Positions 33,031-41,192 of a stretch of DNA of 64,000 bases are shown here, piece after piece. Source of the stretch: Baekduia alba (GTDB lineage: Bacteria > Actinomycetota > Thermoleophilia > Solirubrobacterales > Solirubrobacteraceae); NCBI RefSeq assembly GCF_028416635.1, contig NZ_CP114013.1:2790001-2854000 (forward strand). The letters run 5' to 3'. The notes below the pieces were generated by a model. The model was not told where the DNA came from and did not search any database. It was given only the letters and a program-made list of their open reading frames with translations. Every line of letters starts with the position of its first letter. Position 1 is the stretch's first letter. A program made the translations under genes and the position numbers.

Positions 33031-33819
33031 ATGCTCACGCGCCGTCTCCCACTCCTGCTCGCCCTGGCCGCGCTCGTCGCCGCCGCGATCGCGCAGCCCG
33101 CATCCGCCCGCGGCGGCTTCCACCACGCGCGCTTCCTCGTCACGTTCGACGGGACGGTCCACAGCGCCTGGAACCTCCCGAAGTACCGGGCCGCCCAGGA
33201 CTGCTACCGCTCCACGATGTTCGAGGCCGGCGGCGAAGAGACCTGGCACGTCGCCTCGACCGGGGAGAACAAGGTGCTGGCCTTCGACAACGGCGTCGCC
33301 ACCCAGTTCCAGTTCGGCAGCTGGGTGATGAACGCCGACACGGGCCAGACCGCGCTCAAGGCCAAGGGCCAGGTCAACCGCAGCCGCCATCAGAGCACGA
33401 CCTACGAGGCGGGCACCTGCGGGATCACGGCGCCGCCGCTGGACTGGGACGAGCCCAAGCCGCCGATGGACTGCGGCACGCGGCTGGTCAACTACGAGGT
33501 CCAGCTCGGCTGGACGGGCGCGACGGCCGTCAAGCTGGCGCCCGACGTCGTCACCGGCGAGAACGGCGTCCGCGAGAAGCTGGGCTTCGACAACTGCACG
33601 CTGGTCACGCCCAACAACGTCCTGGCCGGCTCCTGGCCCGCGGCGACCGGTCGCATCACGTCCAAGGGCAAGCCCATGAGCAGTTACTGGGGCAGGCAGA
33701 GGACGTTCACCGCGACCGGCCACGAGAGCTGGAGCGCGCAGCGGCCGGTCGAGACCGTCACCCAGACGGCGAGCGTGACGATCGACTGGAAGCTGACGTT
33801 CACCCGGGTCAAGGGGTGA
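33031..33819 (+). CDS. Secreted protein of unknown function
   Basis: A 262-residue protein with a signal peptide (LPLLLALAALVAAAIAQPASA, cleavage near residue 27). The mature part is beta-rich, with Cys in AQDCYRST, AGTCGIT, PMDCGTR and FDNCTL, probably two disulfides, and many aromatic residues. No domain is recognised. It stands alone between two convergent or divergent neighbours; the 100-bp upstream gap contains an imperfect palindrome (AGGGGTTCTCCCGATG, 32983-32998). It overlaps the GNAT gene end by 11 bp. Confidence 0.65.
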   Translation: MLTRRLPLLLALAALVAAAIAQPASARGGFHHARFLVTFDGTVHSAWNLPKYRAAQDCYRSTMFEAGGEETWHVASTGENKVLAFDNGVATQFQFGSWVMNADTGQTALKAKGQVNRSRHQSTTYEAGTCGITAPPLDWDEPKPPMDCGTRLVNYEVQLGWTGATAVKLAPDVVTGENGVREKLGFDNCTLVTPNNVLAGSWPAATGRITSKGKPMSSYWGRQRTFTATGHESWSAQRPVETVTQTASVTIDWKLTFTRVKG

Positions 33820-34306
33820 GGTCGCCGGCGAGCAGCTCCATGAGCAGCCCGTCGTGCCAGCCCTCGCCGCCGGTGGCGCGCTCGTAGGCGCGCATCACGC
33901 CGACCGGGCGGAAGCCGACCTTGGTGTAGGCCTTGATCGCCCGGGCGTTCGCCGCCGCCGGATCGATGGTGATCCGGTGGTGGCCGCGGTCGCCGACCAG
34001 GAGCGCCGCGATCCGTCGCACGGCCTCGGTCCCGAGGCCCTGGCCGTGGTGGGCGGGGTCGAGGTAGACGTCGATGTTCGCGTGCCGGTACTTCGGCTCG
34101 TCCTCCTCCCAGAACTGGACGAGGCCGGCGACCGCGCCGTCGACGAGGATCGTGAAGCGGACCGACTCCGGGTCGTCGGTCAGCGGGAAGCCCGGGTCGG
34201 GCGCGTCCCACCAGCGCGCCACCTCCGGCGTCGCGAGGATCCGGAGCAGCTCCGGCGCGTCGGCCGGTGCGAGCGGCCGGAGCGTGAGGCGCTCGCGCGC
34301 CGTCAC
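33809..34306 (-). CDS. GNAT acetyltransferase, AAC(6')-like
   Basis: A 165-residue N-acetyltransferase. The acetyl-CoA site is HHGQGLGTEAVRRIAALL (motif A), preceded by YRHANIDVYLDP and followed by NARAIKAYTKVGFRPVGVMR. This arrangement, with LRPLAPADAPELLRIL and ARWWDAPD in the N-terminus, is shared with aminoglycoside 6'-acetyltransferases of the Ib/chromosomal group. Many chromosomal relatives acetylate unknown small molecules, so resistance should not be assumed. The start is a GTG overlapping the stop of a small membrane protein gene. Confidence 0.78.
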   Translation of the reverse strand: MTARERLTLRPLAPADAPELLRILATPEVARWWDAPDPGFPLTDDPESVRFTILVDGAVAGLVQFWEEDEPKYRHANIDVYLDPAHHGQGLGTEAVRRIAALLVGDRGHHRITIDPAAANARAIKAYTKVGFRPVGVMRAYERATGGEGWHDGLLMELLAGDLTP

Positions 34307-34530
34307 TCAGAGGCCGCCGCGGCGGTCGTTGGCGCCCGCGCCGCGGAAGTCGCCGTGGCCGGAGCCGTGGTAGGTGTAGGCGTTGTCGTCCCGGCCTGGT
34401 TGGGCGCCGCCCAGATCAGGCCGAGGCCGACGATCCCGGCGAACGCGATCACCGGCGTGACGAGGATCGCCAGCGCGATCGCGACCAGCAGGATCGCCAC
34501 GCCGGTCCAGGACATCGGGGTCGACACCAT
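34303..34530 (-). CDS. Small membrane protein
   Basis: About 75 residues from the ATG at 34530. One or two hydrophobic segments (WTGVAILLVAIALAILVTPV and AFAGIVGLGLIWAAP) are followed by a Thr/Ala/Pro tail (TTTPTPTTAPATATSAARAP) that looks like a flexible extracellular tether. There are no known domains. It sits between the F420-dependent oxidoreductase (10-bp gap) and the GNAT gene (GTGA overlap), so the genes are probably co-transcribed. Confidence 0.5.
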   Translation of the reverse strand: MVSTPMSWTGVAILLVAIALAILVTPVIAFAGIVGLGLIWAAPNQAGTTTPTPTTAPATATSAARAPTTAAAASE

Positions 34531-34540
34531 CGGGTCGAGG

Positions 34541-35386
34541 CTACGCCTGGGCCAGCGGCGGGACAAGCTCCTGTCCGATGCGCGTCACGGTCGCGAGGTC
34601 GCGGTGCTCCAGGTGCTGGACGAAGACGCGCGCGACGCCGGCCTGGGCGAAGCCCTTCAGCGTGGCGATCGTCGCGTCGCCGACCGGCCCGGGCAGCGGA
34701 CCCATCATCGAGAACGGGATCGGGTCGCGGCCGGCGGCGGCGCAGGCGGCGTCGATCCGGGCCTTGCGCTCGACGGCCTCCTCGAGCGTGGGCATCACGG
34801 TGTTGTACTCGTCGGCGTAGCGGGCGGCGAGGCGCGCCGCGCGCGGGCCCGCGGCGCCGCCGAGGATCAGCGGCGGGTGGGGCGCCTGGACGGGCTTGGG
34901 GTAGGCGGACAGGTCGCGCAGCGTGTAGTGCGCGCCGGCGAACGAGTAGTTGTCGTCGTCGCCCCAGTGGCCGTCGTGGATGATCGCGAGCTGCTCCTCC
35001 AGGACGTCCATGCGCTCGCGCATCGACAGGAACGGGAAGCCGTAGGCCGTGTGCTCGACCTCCGACCAGCCGGTGCCGAGGCCGAGCTCGATCCGGCCGC
35101 CGGAGACGTGGTCGGCGGTCGTGGCGAGCTTGCCGAGGACCGACGGGTGGCGGAAGCTCGAAGGGGACACCATCGTGCCGAGCCGCAGCGTCGTCGTGCG
35201 CGCGGCGAGCGCGTTGATCGTGCCCCACGCGTCGAGCGCACCGCGCTCGGGGTGGCCGCCGACCGACAGGTAGTGGTCGGAGCGGAACAGCGCCTCGATC
35301 CCACTGGCCTCGCACGCCTCGGCCAGCGCCACCCAGTCCTCCCAGGTGACGTCCTCCTGGCCCTCGATCATCAGCGCGACGCGCAT
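34541..35386 (-). CDS. LLM-class F420-dependent oxidoreductase
   Basis: A 281-residue TIM-barrel protein of the luciferase-like family. Marks are EASGIEALFRSDHYL, TTTLRLGTMVSPSSFRHPSVL, GGRIELGLGTGWSEVEHTAYGFPF and [25 protein letters not shown]. In actinobacteria such proteins mostly use reduced F420 rather than FMN; the substrate is unknown. The ATG at 35386 overlaps the stop of the small YANLMAT protein gene. Length and order are normal. Confidence 0.87.
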   Translation of the reverse strand: MRVALMIEGQEDVTWEDWVALAEACEASGIEALFRSDHYLSVGGHPERGALDAWGTINALAARTTTLRLGTMVSPSSFRHPSVLGKLATTADHVSGGRIELGLGTGWSEVEHTAYGFPFLSMRERMDVLEEQLAIIHDGHWGDDDNYSFAGAHYTLRDLSAYPKPVQAPHPPLILGGAAGPRAARLAARYADEYNTVMPTLEEAVERKARIDAACAAAGRDPIPFSMMGPLPGPVGDATIATLKGFAQAGVARVFVQHLEHRDLATVTRIGQELVPPLAQA

Positions 35387-35712
35387 CAGCCGTTGACCTG
35401 GGTCAGGACGCCCGCGGCCGGGTCGTTGACTTCGCCGGTCAGCTCGTACTGGTTGGAGCCGGCGCCCTGGGCCCACGCGATGTCGGCCTGCTTGCGCACC
35501 CACGTCAGCTGCAGCCACGACGGCAGGTGCCCGCCGCGCGCGGAGCAGTCCTCCTTGTCCTCGATGTCGGCCCCGGCGATCGAGCCGCTCTTGATCTGCG
35601 TGGAGGTCACGGAGTTCCTGGGGAGCTTGGTCGCGGCGTAGGCGCCGCCGCCGAGGGCGAAGAAGCGGGCGAGGGTCGCCATGAGGTTGGCGTAGGAGAG
35701 GTGTCGGCGCAT
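35386..35712 (-). CDS. Short secreted protein with the Solirubrobacterales leader motif
   Basis: A 108-residue protein with an N-terminal segment (LSYANLMATLARFFALGGGAYAA) that matches the order-specific leader YANVMATVALFVALGGTSYAA seen on many exported proteins of Solirubrobacterales. The rest (KLPRNSVTSTQIKSGSIAGA, the usual LPRNSVG-x-x-QI type repeat start) is brief. It is a small exported protein, perhaps a truncated member of a longer family. It overlaps the LLM gene start by one base. The function is unknown. Confidence 0.55.
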   Translation of the reverse strand: MRRHLSYANLMATLARFFALGGGAYAATKLPRNSVTSTQIKSGSIAGADIEDKEDCSARGGHLPSWLQLTWVRKQADIAWAQGAGSNQYELTGEVNDPAAGVLTQVNG

Positions 35713-35726
35713 GGCGCCGAACGTTG

Positions 35727-35891
35727 TCAGGCGGGGTGGTGGCGGTCAACGCGCCCGCGGCGCAGCATGGCGCGGACGCGCTGGGTCATGTACGCGGTGA
35801 GCGCGGTGACGCCGGCGACGCCGACCGGCGCGAAGCCGAGGAGCGTCTCCTCGATCGGGATGCCGGCGAGGTGGGCGCCGAGGAACGTCAT
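35727..35891 (-). CDS. Small membrane protein at the end of the CO dehydrogenase operon
   Basis: A 54-residue protein read as MTFLGAHLAGIPIEETLLGF followed by APVGVAGVTALTAYMTQRV and a basic tail. One hydrophobic segment spans about residues 18-37. Its ATG (35891-35889) overlaps the XdhC stop by four bases, which is strong support for a real, coupled gene. It may be a membrane or envelope partner of the cox operon (compare the small membrane proteins coxK or coxH), but nothing identifies it. Confidence 0.6.
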   Translation of the reverse strand: MTFLGAHLAGIPIEETLLGFAPVGVAGVTALTAYMTQRVRAMLRRGRVDRHHPA

Positions 35892-36967
35892 GTCGCCTGG
35901 TGCACGCGGCCGCGGGCGTCCTTGAGGCGGCCGCCGTCGCGGCCGTGGCGGACGGCGATCAGCTCGGCGAGGATCGAGACCGCGGTCTCCTCGGCGGTCA
36001 CGGCGCCGAGGTCGAGGCCGACCGGCGCGGAGAGGCGGGCGAGGTCGGCGTCGTCAAAGCCGGCGGCGCGCAGGCGCTCCCGGCGGCGGGCCTGCGCGCG
36101 GCGGCTGCCCATCGCCCCGATGTACGGCGCGTCGGAGCGCAGCGCCAGGCCGAGCGCGGCGTCGTCGAGCTTGGGGTCGTGGGTCAGCACGACGACCGCG
36201 GTCGCGCGGTCGACGCCGCCCAGCACCGGGACGGCCTCCTGCGGCCACTGCGCGACCACGCGCTCGGCCGCGGGGAAGCGGCTCGCGGTGGCGAAGCGCG
36301 ACCGCGGGTCGATGACGAAGACGCGCCAGCCCGCGACGGTGGCCAGCGCCGCGAGCTGCGCGGCGAAGTCGACGGCGCCGAAGACGAGCAGGCGCGGCGG
36401 CGGGGCGACGGCGTCGACGAAGACGCGGCCATGCGGCGTGTCGTGCAGGCCGCGGCGCTCGGTCCAGAGCGCCGCGGCCGCGAGGTCGAGGGCCGCGGCG
36501 TCGAGGTCGGGGTCGCCGAGCGTGCCGTCGGCGTGGGCGTCGGCGCCGACGAGCAGCGTCGCACCAGGTTGGGGCACTTGGCCGTCGACGGCGGTGACCA
36601 GCGCGACGCGCTCGCCGTCGCGGATCCGGCGGGCGAACGCCCCGCCGTGGCCGGCCGCGTCGTGGCGCTGGACCCAGATGTCGAGCTCGCCGCCGCAGGG
36701 CAGCCCGACGTCCCACGCCTCGGCGTCGGCGATGCCGTAATGCAGCAGGCGCGGCGGCCCGCCGGCGAGCACGTCGGCGGCGACCTCCACGACCGCGCTC
36801 TCGACGCAGCCGCCCGAGACCGCGCCCGCGACGTCGCCGTCGGCGTTGAGCGCGAGCTTCGCGCCCGGCGGCTGAGGCGCGGAGCGCTGCGTGTCGACGA
36901 CGGTCGCGGTGGCGACCTGGAGGCCTCGCGCCTCCCAACGGCCAAGGGCGTCGAGCAGCTCGCGCAT
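35888..36967 (-). CDS. XdhC-family molybdenum cofactor insertion chaperone
   Basis: A 359-residue protein with the XdhC layout: the N-terminal domain (GRWEARGLQVATATVVDTQR, then GAVSGGCVESAVVEVA with the conserved Cys) and a C-terminal Rossmann domain (RLLVFGAVDFAAQLAAL, then VFVIDPRSRFATASRF). XdhC proteins bring sulfurated Mo cofactor to molybdo-hydroxylases such as CO dehydrogenase. It is the last known gene of the cox operon, separated by 7 bp from coxG. A second XdhC-family gene (40377-41192) lies upstream, as usual in cox clusters (CoxF and CoxI). Confidence 0.88.
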   Translation of the reverse strand: MRELLDALGRWEARGLQVATATVVDTQRSAPQPPGAKLALNADGDVAGAVSGGCVESAVVEVAADVLAGGPPRLLHYGIADAEAWDVGLPCGGELDIWVQRHDAAGHGGAFARRIRDGERVALVTAVDGQVPQPGATLLVGADAHADGTLGDPDLDAAALDLAAAALWTERRGLHDTPHGRVFVDAVAPPPRLLVFGAVDFAAQLAALATVAGWRVFVIDPRSRFATASRFPAAERVVAQWPQEAVPVLGGVDRATAVVVLTHDPKLDDAALGLALRSDAPYIGAMGSRRAQARRRERLRAAGFDDADLARLSAPVGLDLGAVTAEETAVSILAELIAVRHGRDGGRLKDARGRVHQAT

Positions 36968-36974
36968 CGACCCG

Positions 36975-37718
36975 TCAGCTCCGCTTGCGGCCCAGCAGGA
37001 ACGCGCCGAGCGCGAGGACGAGGGCCAGGACGCCGAGCGTCTTGGGATCGCGCAGGCGACCGAGGGCGACGGCCTTGACGAGGGAGCCGACGGGCAGCGC
37101 CGCGGCCTCGGCCGGCGAAGGCGGCGGAGACGCCGGAGGAACGGCGCGCGGGGGCTCGGGGGCGGCGGCCGGCCGAGCCTCCGCGGCGTGCGGCGCGTCG
37201 GCCTCCACGGCGGCGTGCGGCGCGTGGGCCTCCACGGCGGCGGGCGCCGGGCCCGCGGCCTCCGCGGCGCCCCCGCGCTCGACCATCCCCGCGAGGTTCT
37301 GCGCGAACGTGTCGGTCAGCGAGGCGGCGACGTCCTTGAGCACACCCTGGCCCATGGCGGCGGCCTTGCCCGACATCTGCATCGTCGTCGTGATCGAGGC
37401 CTCGGTCCCACCGGGCTGCTCGCGCAGGGCCATGCGGATGTCGGCGGAGGCGGTGCCCTGGCCGCGGGCCTCCTTGGCCTTCGCGCGCATCGTCGCCAGG
37501 TGCGCGACGACGTCCTTGTCGAGGATCTCGACGTCGCCCTTGTAGTTCATGGTCATCGGCCCGAGCCGGACCTTGACGGCCACCTTGTAGGCGTCGTCGC
37601 CGGTCTGCTCCAGCACCTGCGCGCCGGGCATGCACGGCGCGATGCGCTCGACGTCGAGCAGCAGGTCCCAGACCTCGTCGAGCGGGGCCTGGACCAGGAA
37701 CGTGTTCTCGAACTCCAT
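36975..37718 (-). CDS. coxG: CoxG-family SRPBCC membrane protein
   Basis: A 247-residue protein. The SRPBCC (START-like) domain (residues 1-145) opens MEFENTFLVQAPLDEVWDLL and has the CPxxM-like patch CMPGAQVLEQ. A Pro/Ala/His-rich linker with a 9-residue tandem repeat follows, then one C-terminal membrane segment (LGVLALVLALGAFLLG). CoxG anchors CO dehydrogenase to the cytoplasmic membrane, and in recent work it delivers quinone to the enzyme. It lies 11 bp after coxE, in the usual D-E-G order. Confidence 0.9.
   Translation of the reverse strand: MEFENTFLVQAPLDEVWDLLLDVERIAPCMPGAQVLEQTGDDAYKVAVKVRLGPMTMNYKGDVEILDKDVVAHLATMRAKAKEARGQGTASADIRMALREQPGGTEASITTTMQMSGKAAAMGQGVLKDVAASLTDTFAQNLAGMVERGGAAEAAGPAPAAVEAHAPHAAVEADAPHAAEARPAAAPEPPRAVPPASPPPSPAEAAALPVGSLVKAVALGRLRDPKTLGVLALVLALGAFLLGRKRS
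37186..37239. repeat. 27-bp tandem repeat inside coxG
   Basis: Two copies of a 27-bp unit (37186-37212 and 37213-37239) differ at one base. They encode the repeat AAVEAxAPH in the linker between the SRPBCC domain and the membrane tail. A slipped-strand length polymorphism would alter the linker length without a frameshift. Confidence 0.75.
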
Positions 37719-37729
37719 GTTGTCGTCCT

Positions 37730-38920
37730 TCAGCTCGGGATCGTCCGCGCGCCGATCGCCGCGATGGCGTCGCCGAGCGCAAGCAGGTTGTGGCCGCCGA
37801 CCAGCGCATCGCAGGACGGCAGCGCGGCCGCCATCCCACCCGCGGCGGGCGCGAAGCCGGGCGCGGCCAGCCGCGGGTTGACCCAGACGACGCGGTGGGC
37901 CAGCCGGCGCAGGCGCGCCATCTCGCGGCCGACGACGTCGGGGTCGCCGACCTCCCAGCCGTCGGAGACGATGACCACGACCGCGCCGCGCGCCATCCCG
38001 CGCCGGCCGTGCTCGGCGTTGAACCGCGCGAGCGCCGCGCCGATCCGCGTGCCGCCCGACCAGTCCGGGGCCGCGGCCGCCGCCCGCGCGATCGCGAGAT
38101 CGGGCTGGTGGCCGCGCAGCGCGCGCGTCAGCCGGGTCAGGCGCGTGGCGAACACGAACGCCTCGGCGTCCGCGCCGCCGACAGCGCTGTGCAAGAACAT
38201 GAGGAACGCGCGCGAGTAGGGCTCCATCGAGCCCGAGACGTCGCAGAGGACCACGAGCGGCCGGTGCGCGCGCAGGCGCCGGCGGCGCAGCTGCCGGACC
38301 GGGTCGCCGCCGGTGCGATGGCTGGCGCGCAGCGTCGCGCGGACGTCGAGGCGCTCGCCGCGGCGGGCCCGCCGCGCGCGCCGGGTCCGCCGCGTCGGCG
38401 TCGCCACGTGCAGCTGCTCCATCAGCCGGCGCAGCGCGAGCAGCTCGTCGGGCTCGACGTCGCCGAAGTCCTTGGCGGCCAGCCGCTCGCCGGCGCTGGC
38501 GACGGGCACGGCGAGCGCGCTGGCGTCGGCGTCGTCGCCGGGCGCGGCGGTGGGGGAGGAGGACGGGCGCGCGCTGCCGCCCTCGTCCGCCGTTCGCGGC
38601 GCGCCGGGCGGCGGCCGCTGCGTCCCGCGCTCCAAGCCCGGCGGTGGCGGCGCGTGCGGGTCGCCGCGCGCGTCGGCCGGGTCGACGACGCCGTCGAAGA
38701 CCCGCGCGAACACGCCGTCGAACGCGCCGACCTGCGCGTGGCCCGAGACGAACACCGCCCGCGCCGTCCAGTACAGCCGGTCCCGGGTGGCCGGCGGCGC
38801 GACCTGCAGCGCCCGCGCGAACCGCACCGACCGCTCCGGCGAGCACGGGATGCCGGCCTCGCGCACCGCGCGCCCGAAGCGCGCGGCGAGCAGCGGGAGG
38901 TCCACCGCGTCAGGCGGCAT
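37730..38920 (-). CDS. coxE: CoxE-like VWA domain protein (CO dehydrogenase maturation)
   Basis: A 396-residue protein with an intact VWA metal site (VVLCDVSGSMEPYSRAFLMF) in the second half, preceded by an acidic/Ser-rich linker (about 110-150). The N-terminus has the CoxE pattern RFGRAVREAGIPCSPERSVRF. CoxE cooperates with the AAA+ ATPase CoxD to load copper and sulfur into the CoxL active site. It overlaps coxD by 11 bp. Confidence 0.9.
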   Translation of the reverse strand: MPPDAVDLPLLAARFGRAVREAGIPCSPERSVRFARALQVAPPATRDRLYWTARAVFVSGHAQVGAFDGVFARVFDGVVDPADARGDPHAPPPPGLERGTQRPPPGAPRTADEGGSARPSSSPTAAPGDDADASALAVPVASAGERLAAKDFGDVEPDELLALRRLMEQLHVATPTRRTRRARRARRGERLDVRATLRASHRTGGDPVRQLRRRRLRAHRPLVVLCDVSGSMEPYSRAFLMFLHSAVGGADAEAFVFATRLTRLTRALRGHQPDLAIARAAAAAPDWSGGTRIGAALARFNAEHGRRGMARGAVVVIVSDGWEVGDPDVVGREMARLRRLAHRVVWVNPRLAAPGFAPAAGGMAAALPSCDALVGGHNLLALGDAIAAIGARTIPS

Positions 38921-39806
38921 CGCCGGCCTCCGCTCCGACCAGGCGGTCGAGCCCCGCGGCGCGCGTCGTCTCCTGGTCCTCGCGGTACTTCAGGACGGCG
39001 CCGAGCGTGCGGTCGGCGGCGACTGGGTCGAGCGCCGACAACCCCAGGGCGTGCAGCGCGGCGACCCAGTCGATCGCCTCCGCGATGCCCGGCGGCTTCT
39101 GGACGTCGGCGGCGCGCAGCCGCCGCACGGCGCGGGCGACCTCGGCGGCGAGGCGGTCGTCGGCGGCCGGGACGCGGCGGCGGACGATCTCGGCCTCGCG
39201 CTCGGGCGACGGGTAGTCGATCCAGTGGTAGAGGCAGCGGCGCTTGAGCGCGTCGTGCAGGTCGCGCGTGCGGTTGGACGTCAGGACCACGATCGGCGGG
39301 TGCTCCGCGCGGATCGTCCCGAGCTCGGGGATCGTCAGGGAGGCCTCGGCCAGCAGCTCCAGCAGGAACGCCTCGAAGTCGTCGTCGGCGCGGTCGAGCT
39401 CGTCGATGAGCAGGACCGCGGGGCGCGGGCCCGGATGCTCGATGGCCATCAACAACGGCCGCCGGATCAGGTAGTCGTCGGAGAACAGCGCGTCCTCCGA
39501 GAGCTGCGCGTCGCCGGCCTCGGCCAGCCGGATCGCCAGCAGCTGGCGCGGGTAATTCCACTCATACAGCACTTCCGCCGAGTCGATCCCCTCGTAGCAC
39601 TGCACGCGGATCAGCGGCGTGTCCAGCGCTGCCGCCAGCGCCTTGGCCGCCTCGGTCTTCCCGACGCCGGCCTCGCCTTCGAGCAGCAGCGGCTGGGGGA
39701 GGGCCAAGGCCAGGTACAACGCGGTGGCGAGCCCGTCGTCGGCGAGGTAGTCGACCGCGGCCAGGCGGGCCGCGAGCGCGTCGGGATCGGCGAGGCCGAG
39801 GCTCAC
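38910..39806 (-). CDS. coxD: MoxR-type AAA+ ATPase CoxD
   Basis: A 298-residue AAA+ ATPase with Walker A LLEGEAGVGKTEAAKALAAA, Walker B AVLLIDELDRADDDFEAFL, sensor VLTSNRTRDLHDALKRRC and the arginine finger region. MoxR-type CoxD unfolds apo-CoxL so the Mo-Cu cluster can be completed, acting with CoxE. The GTG start at 39806 overlaps the stop of the mocA-like gene (GTGA). Confidence 0.9.
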   Translation of the reverse strand: MSLGLADPDALAARLAAVDYLADDGLATALYLALALPQPLLLEGEAGVGKTEAAKALAAALDTPLIRVQCYEGIDSAEVLYEWNYPRQLLAIRLAEAGDAQLSEDALFSDDYLIRRPLLMAIEHPGPRPAVLLIDELDRADDDFEAFLLELLAEASLTIPELGTIRAEHPPIVVLTSNRTRDLHDALKRRCLYHWIDYPSPEREAEIVRRRVPAADDRLAAEVARAVRRLRAADVQKPPGIAEAIDWVAALHALGLSALDPVAADRTLGAVLKYREDQETTRAAGLDRLVGAEAGDAA

Positions 39807-40384
39807 CGCCGCACCGCCTCGTAGTCCTCCCACGTGTCGACGTCGCGCGGGACCGGGCCGGCGACCGGGACCTCGACGACGCGGTCGGCGTGCCGCTTCA
39901 GCAGCTTCCACACCGCCTTGTCGCCGTGCAGGTCGGCCAGCGCGGCGAACGTGCTGCGCGAGAACGCGAACGGATGCCCGCGGCCGTCGTCGTAGCGGCA
40001 GACCGCGTACGCCGCGTCGCCGCGGCCGGCGAGCAGCGCGTCCACCATCGCGGTCGTCACGCCTGGCTGGTCGCCGAGCAGCAGCACCAGGACGTCGATC
40101 GACGGCCGCACCGCGCCCAGCGCCGCCGCGATCGACGACGAGCACCCGGCGCCGAACGCGGCGTTGTGCACCACCTCGACGTCGCGGAGGTCGACCTGCG
40201 CGACCACGTCCTGCGCCGCGCCGCCGACCGCGCAGAGGAGCTGCTCGAAGCCGCACGCGCGGGCGGTGGCGAGCGAGTGGTCCAACAGCGTCCGCTCCCC
40301 GAACGGGAGCAGGTGCTTGGGCTGCCCGAGGCGGCGTGAGCCGCCCGCGGCCAGGACCAGGCCGCAGACCCGGGCGTCAGCCAT
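39803..40384 (-). CDS. mocA: Molybdenum cofactor cytidylyltransferase (MocA/MobA family)
   Basis: A 193-residue nucleotidyltransferase with the signature LVLAAGGSRRLGQPKHLLPFG (LAAGxSxRxGxxK) and the metal-binding LLLGDQPGV. MocA attaches CMP to the molybdopterin, making the MCD cofactor used by CO dehydrogenase. It lies between xdhC and coxD within the cox operon and overlaps both neighbours. Some operons use an adenylyl or guanylyl relative; CODH needs the cytosine dinucleotide form, hence the call. Confidence 0.85.
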   Translation of the reverse strand: MADARVCGLVLAAGGSRRLGQPKHLLPFGERTLLDHSLATARACGFEQLLCAVGGAAQDVVAQVDLRDVEVVHNAAFGAGCSSSIAAALGAVRPSIDVLVLLLGDQPGVTTAMVDALLAGRGDAAYAVCRYDDGRGHPFAFSRSTFAALADLHGDKAVWKLLKRHADRVVEVPVAGPVPRDVDTWEDYEAVRR

Positions 40385-41192
40385 GGCCGTGGCAGCAGTC
40401 GCCGACGCCGTGCTCCATGGTCGGCACCTGCACCGGCACGCCCGGGACCGGCGTCCCGCGCGGCGCGCCCGAGCGGCGCTCGTCGACGATCGCCGCCAGG
40501 ATCGACAGCGCGATCTCCGGCGGCGTCCGCGCGTGGATGTCCAGGCCCGCGGGCGTGTGCAGCCGCGCGCGCAGCTCGTCCGGCAGGTCCAGCGACGCCC
40601 GGACGGCCTCGCCGCGGCGCGGCGACGCGACCAGCCCGACGTAGGGCACGCCCTCGTTGAGCGCCGCGCACAGCGCCGCCTCCTCGTCGCGCCCATGTGA
40701 CGCGACCACCAGCGCCAGGTCCTCGCCGCTGACGGCCACGACGCCGGCGGCCGGCGCGACCGGCTCGAGCCCGAGGTGCGGCGCCAGCTCGCGCAGCGCC
40801 AGGGCCACCGGCGCGTCGCCGACCACGAGGACGCGCGGCGGCGGCAGCGCCGGGTCCAGGAAGATCTCCAGCGCGCCGCCGCTCAAGCACGGGTTGTGCT
40901 CGACGATCGCGCCGTCGTCGGCCTCCTGGCCGTCCGCCGGCGCGCCATCCTGAACCAACCGCAACAACAACGGCTCGCCCGTCTCCATCGCCCGCAGCGC
41001 GTGCAGCCGCACCGAGGACTCCGCGCACACCCCGCCGACGAAGCCCTCGACGGTCCCGTCGGCGAGCACCAGCGCGACGTCGCCCGGCCGTGCGCTCGTC
41101 GGCGACCGCGCGTGCACGACCGTGGCGACGACGTACGCGGACCGCGCGGCGGCCAGCGCCCGCGCCCGCTCCGAGAGCCGCGCGCCGATCAT
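40377..41192 (-). CDS. XdhC-family maturation protein of CO dehydrogenase
   Basis: A 271-residue protein with an XdhC domain: AYVVATVVHARSPTSARPGDV, FVGGVCAESSVRLHALRAM with the conserved Cys, RVLVVGDAPVALALREL and YVGLVASPRRGEAV. It ends in a Cys/His-rich tail (HGVGDCCHGHG) that could bind a metal. It directly follows coxL (ATGA overlap), in the position of coxF, and would deliver or sulfurate the Mo cofactor. It precedes the mocA-like gene. Confidence 0.85.
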   Translation of the reverse strand: MIGARLSERARALAAARSAYVVATVVHARSPTSARPGDVALVLADGTVEGFVGGVCAESSVRLHALRAMETGEPLLLRLVQDGAPADGQEADDGAIVEHNPCLSGGALEIFLDPALPPPRVLVVGDAPVALALRELAPHLGLEPVAPAAGVVAVSGEDLALVVASHGRDEEAALCAALNEGVPYVGLVASPRRGEAVRASLDLPDELRARLHTPAGLDIHARTPPEIALSILAAIVDERRSGAPRGTPVPGVPVQVPTMEHGVGDCCHGHG

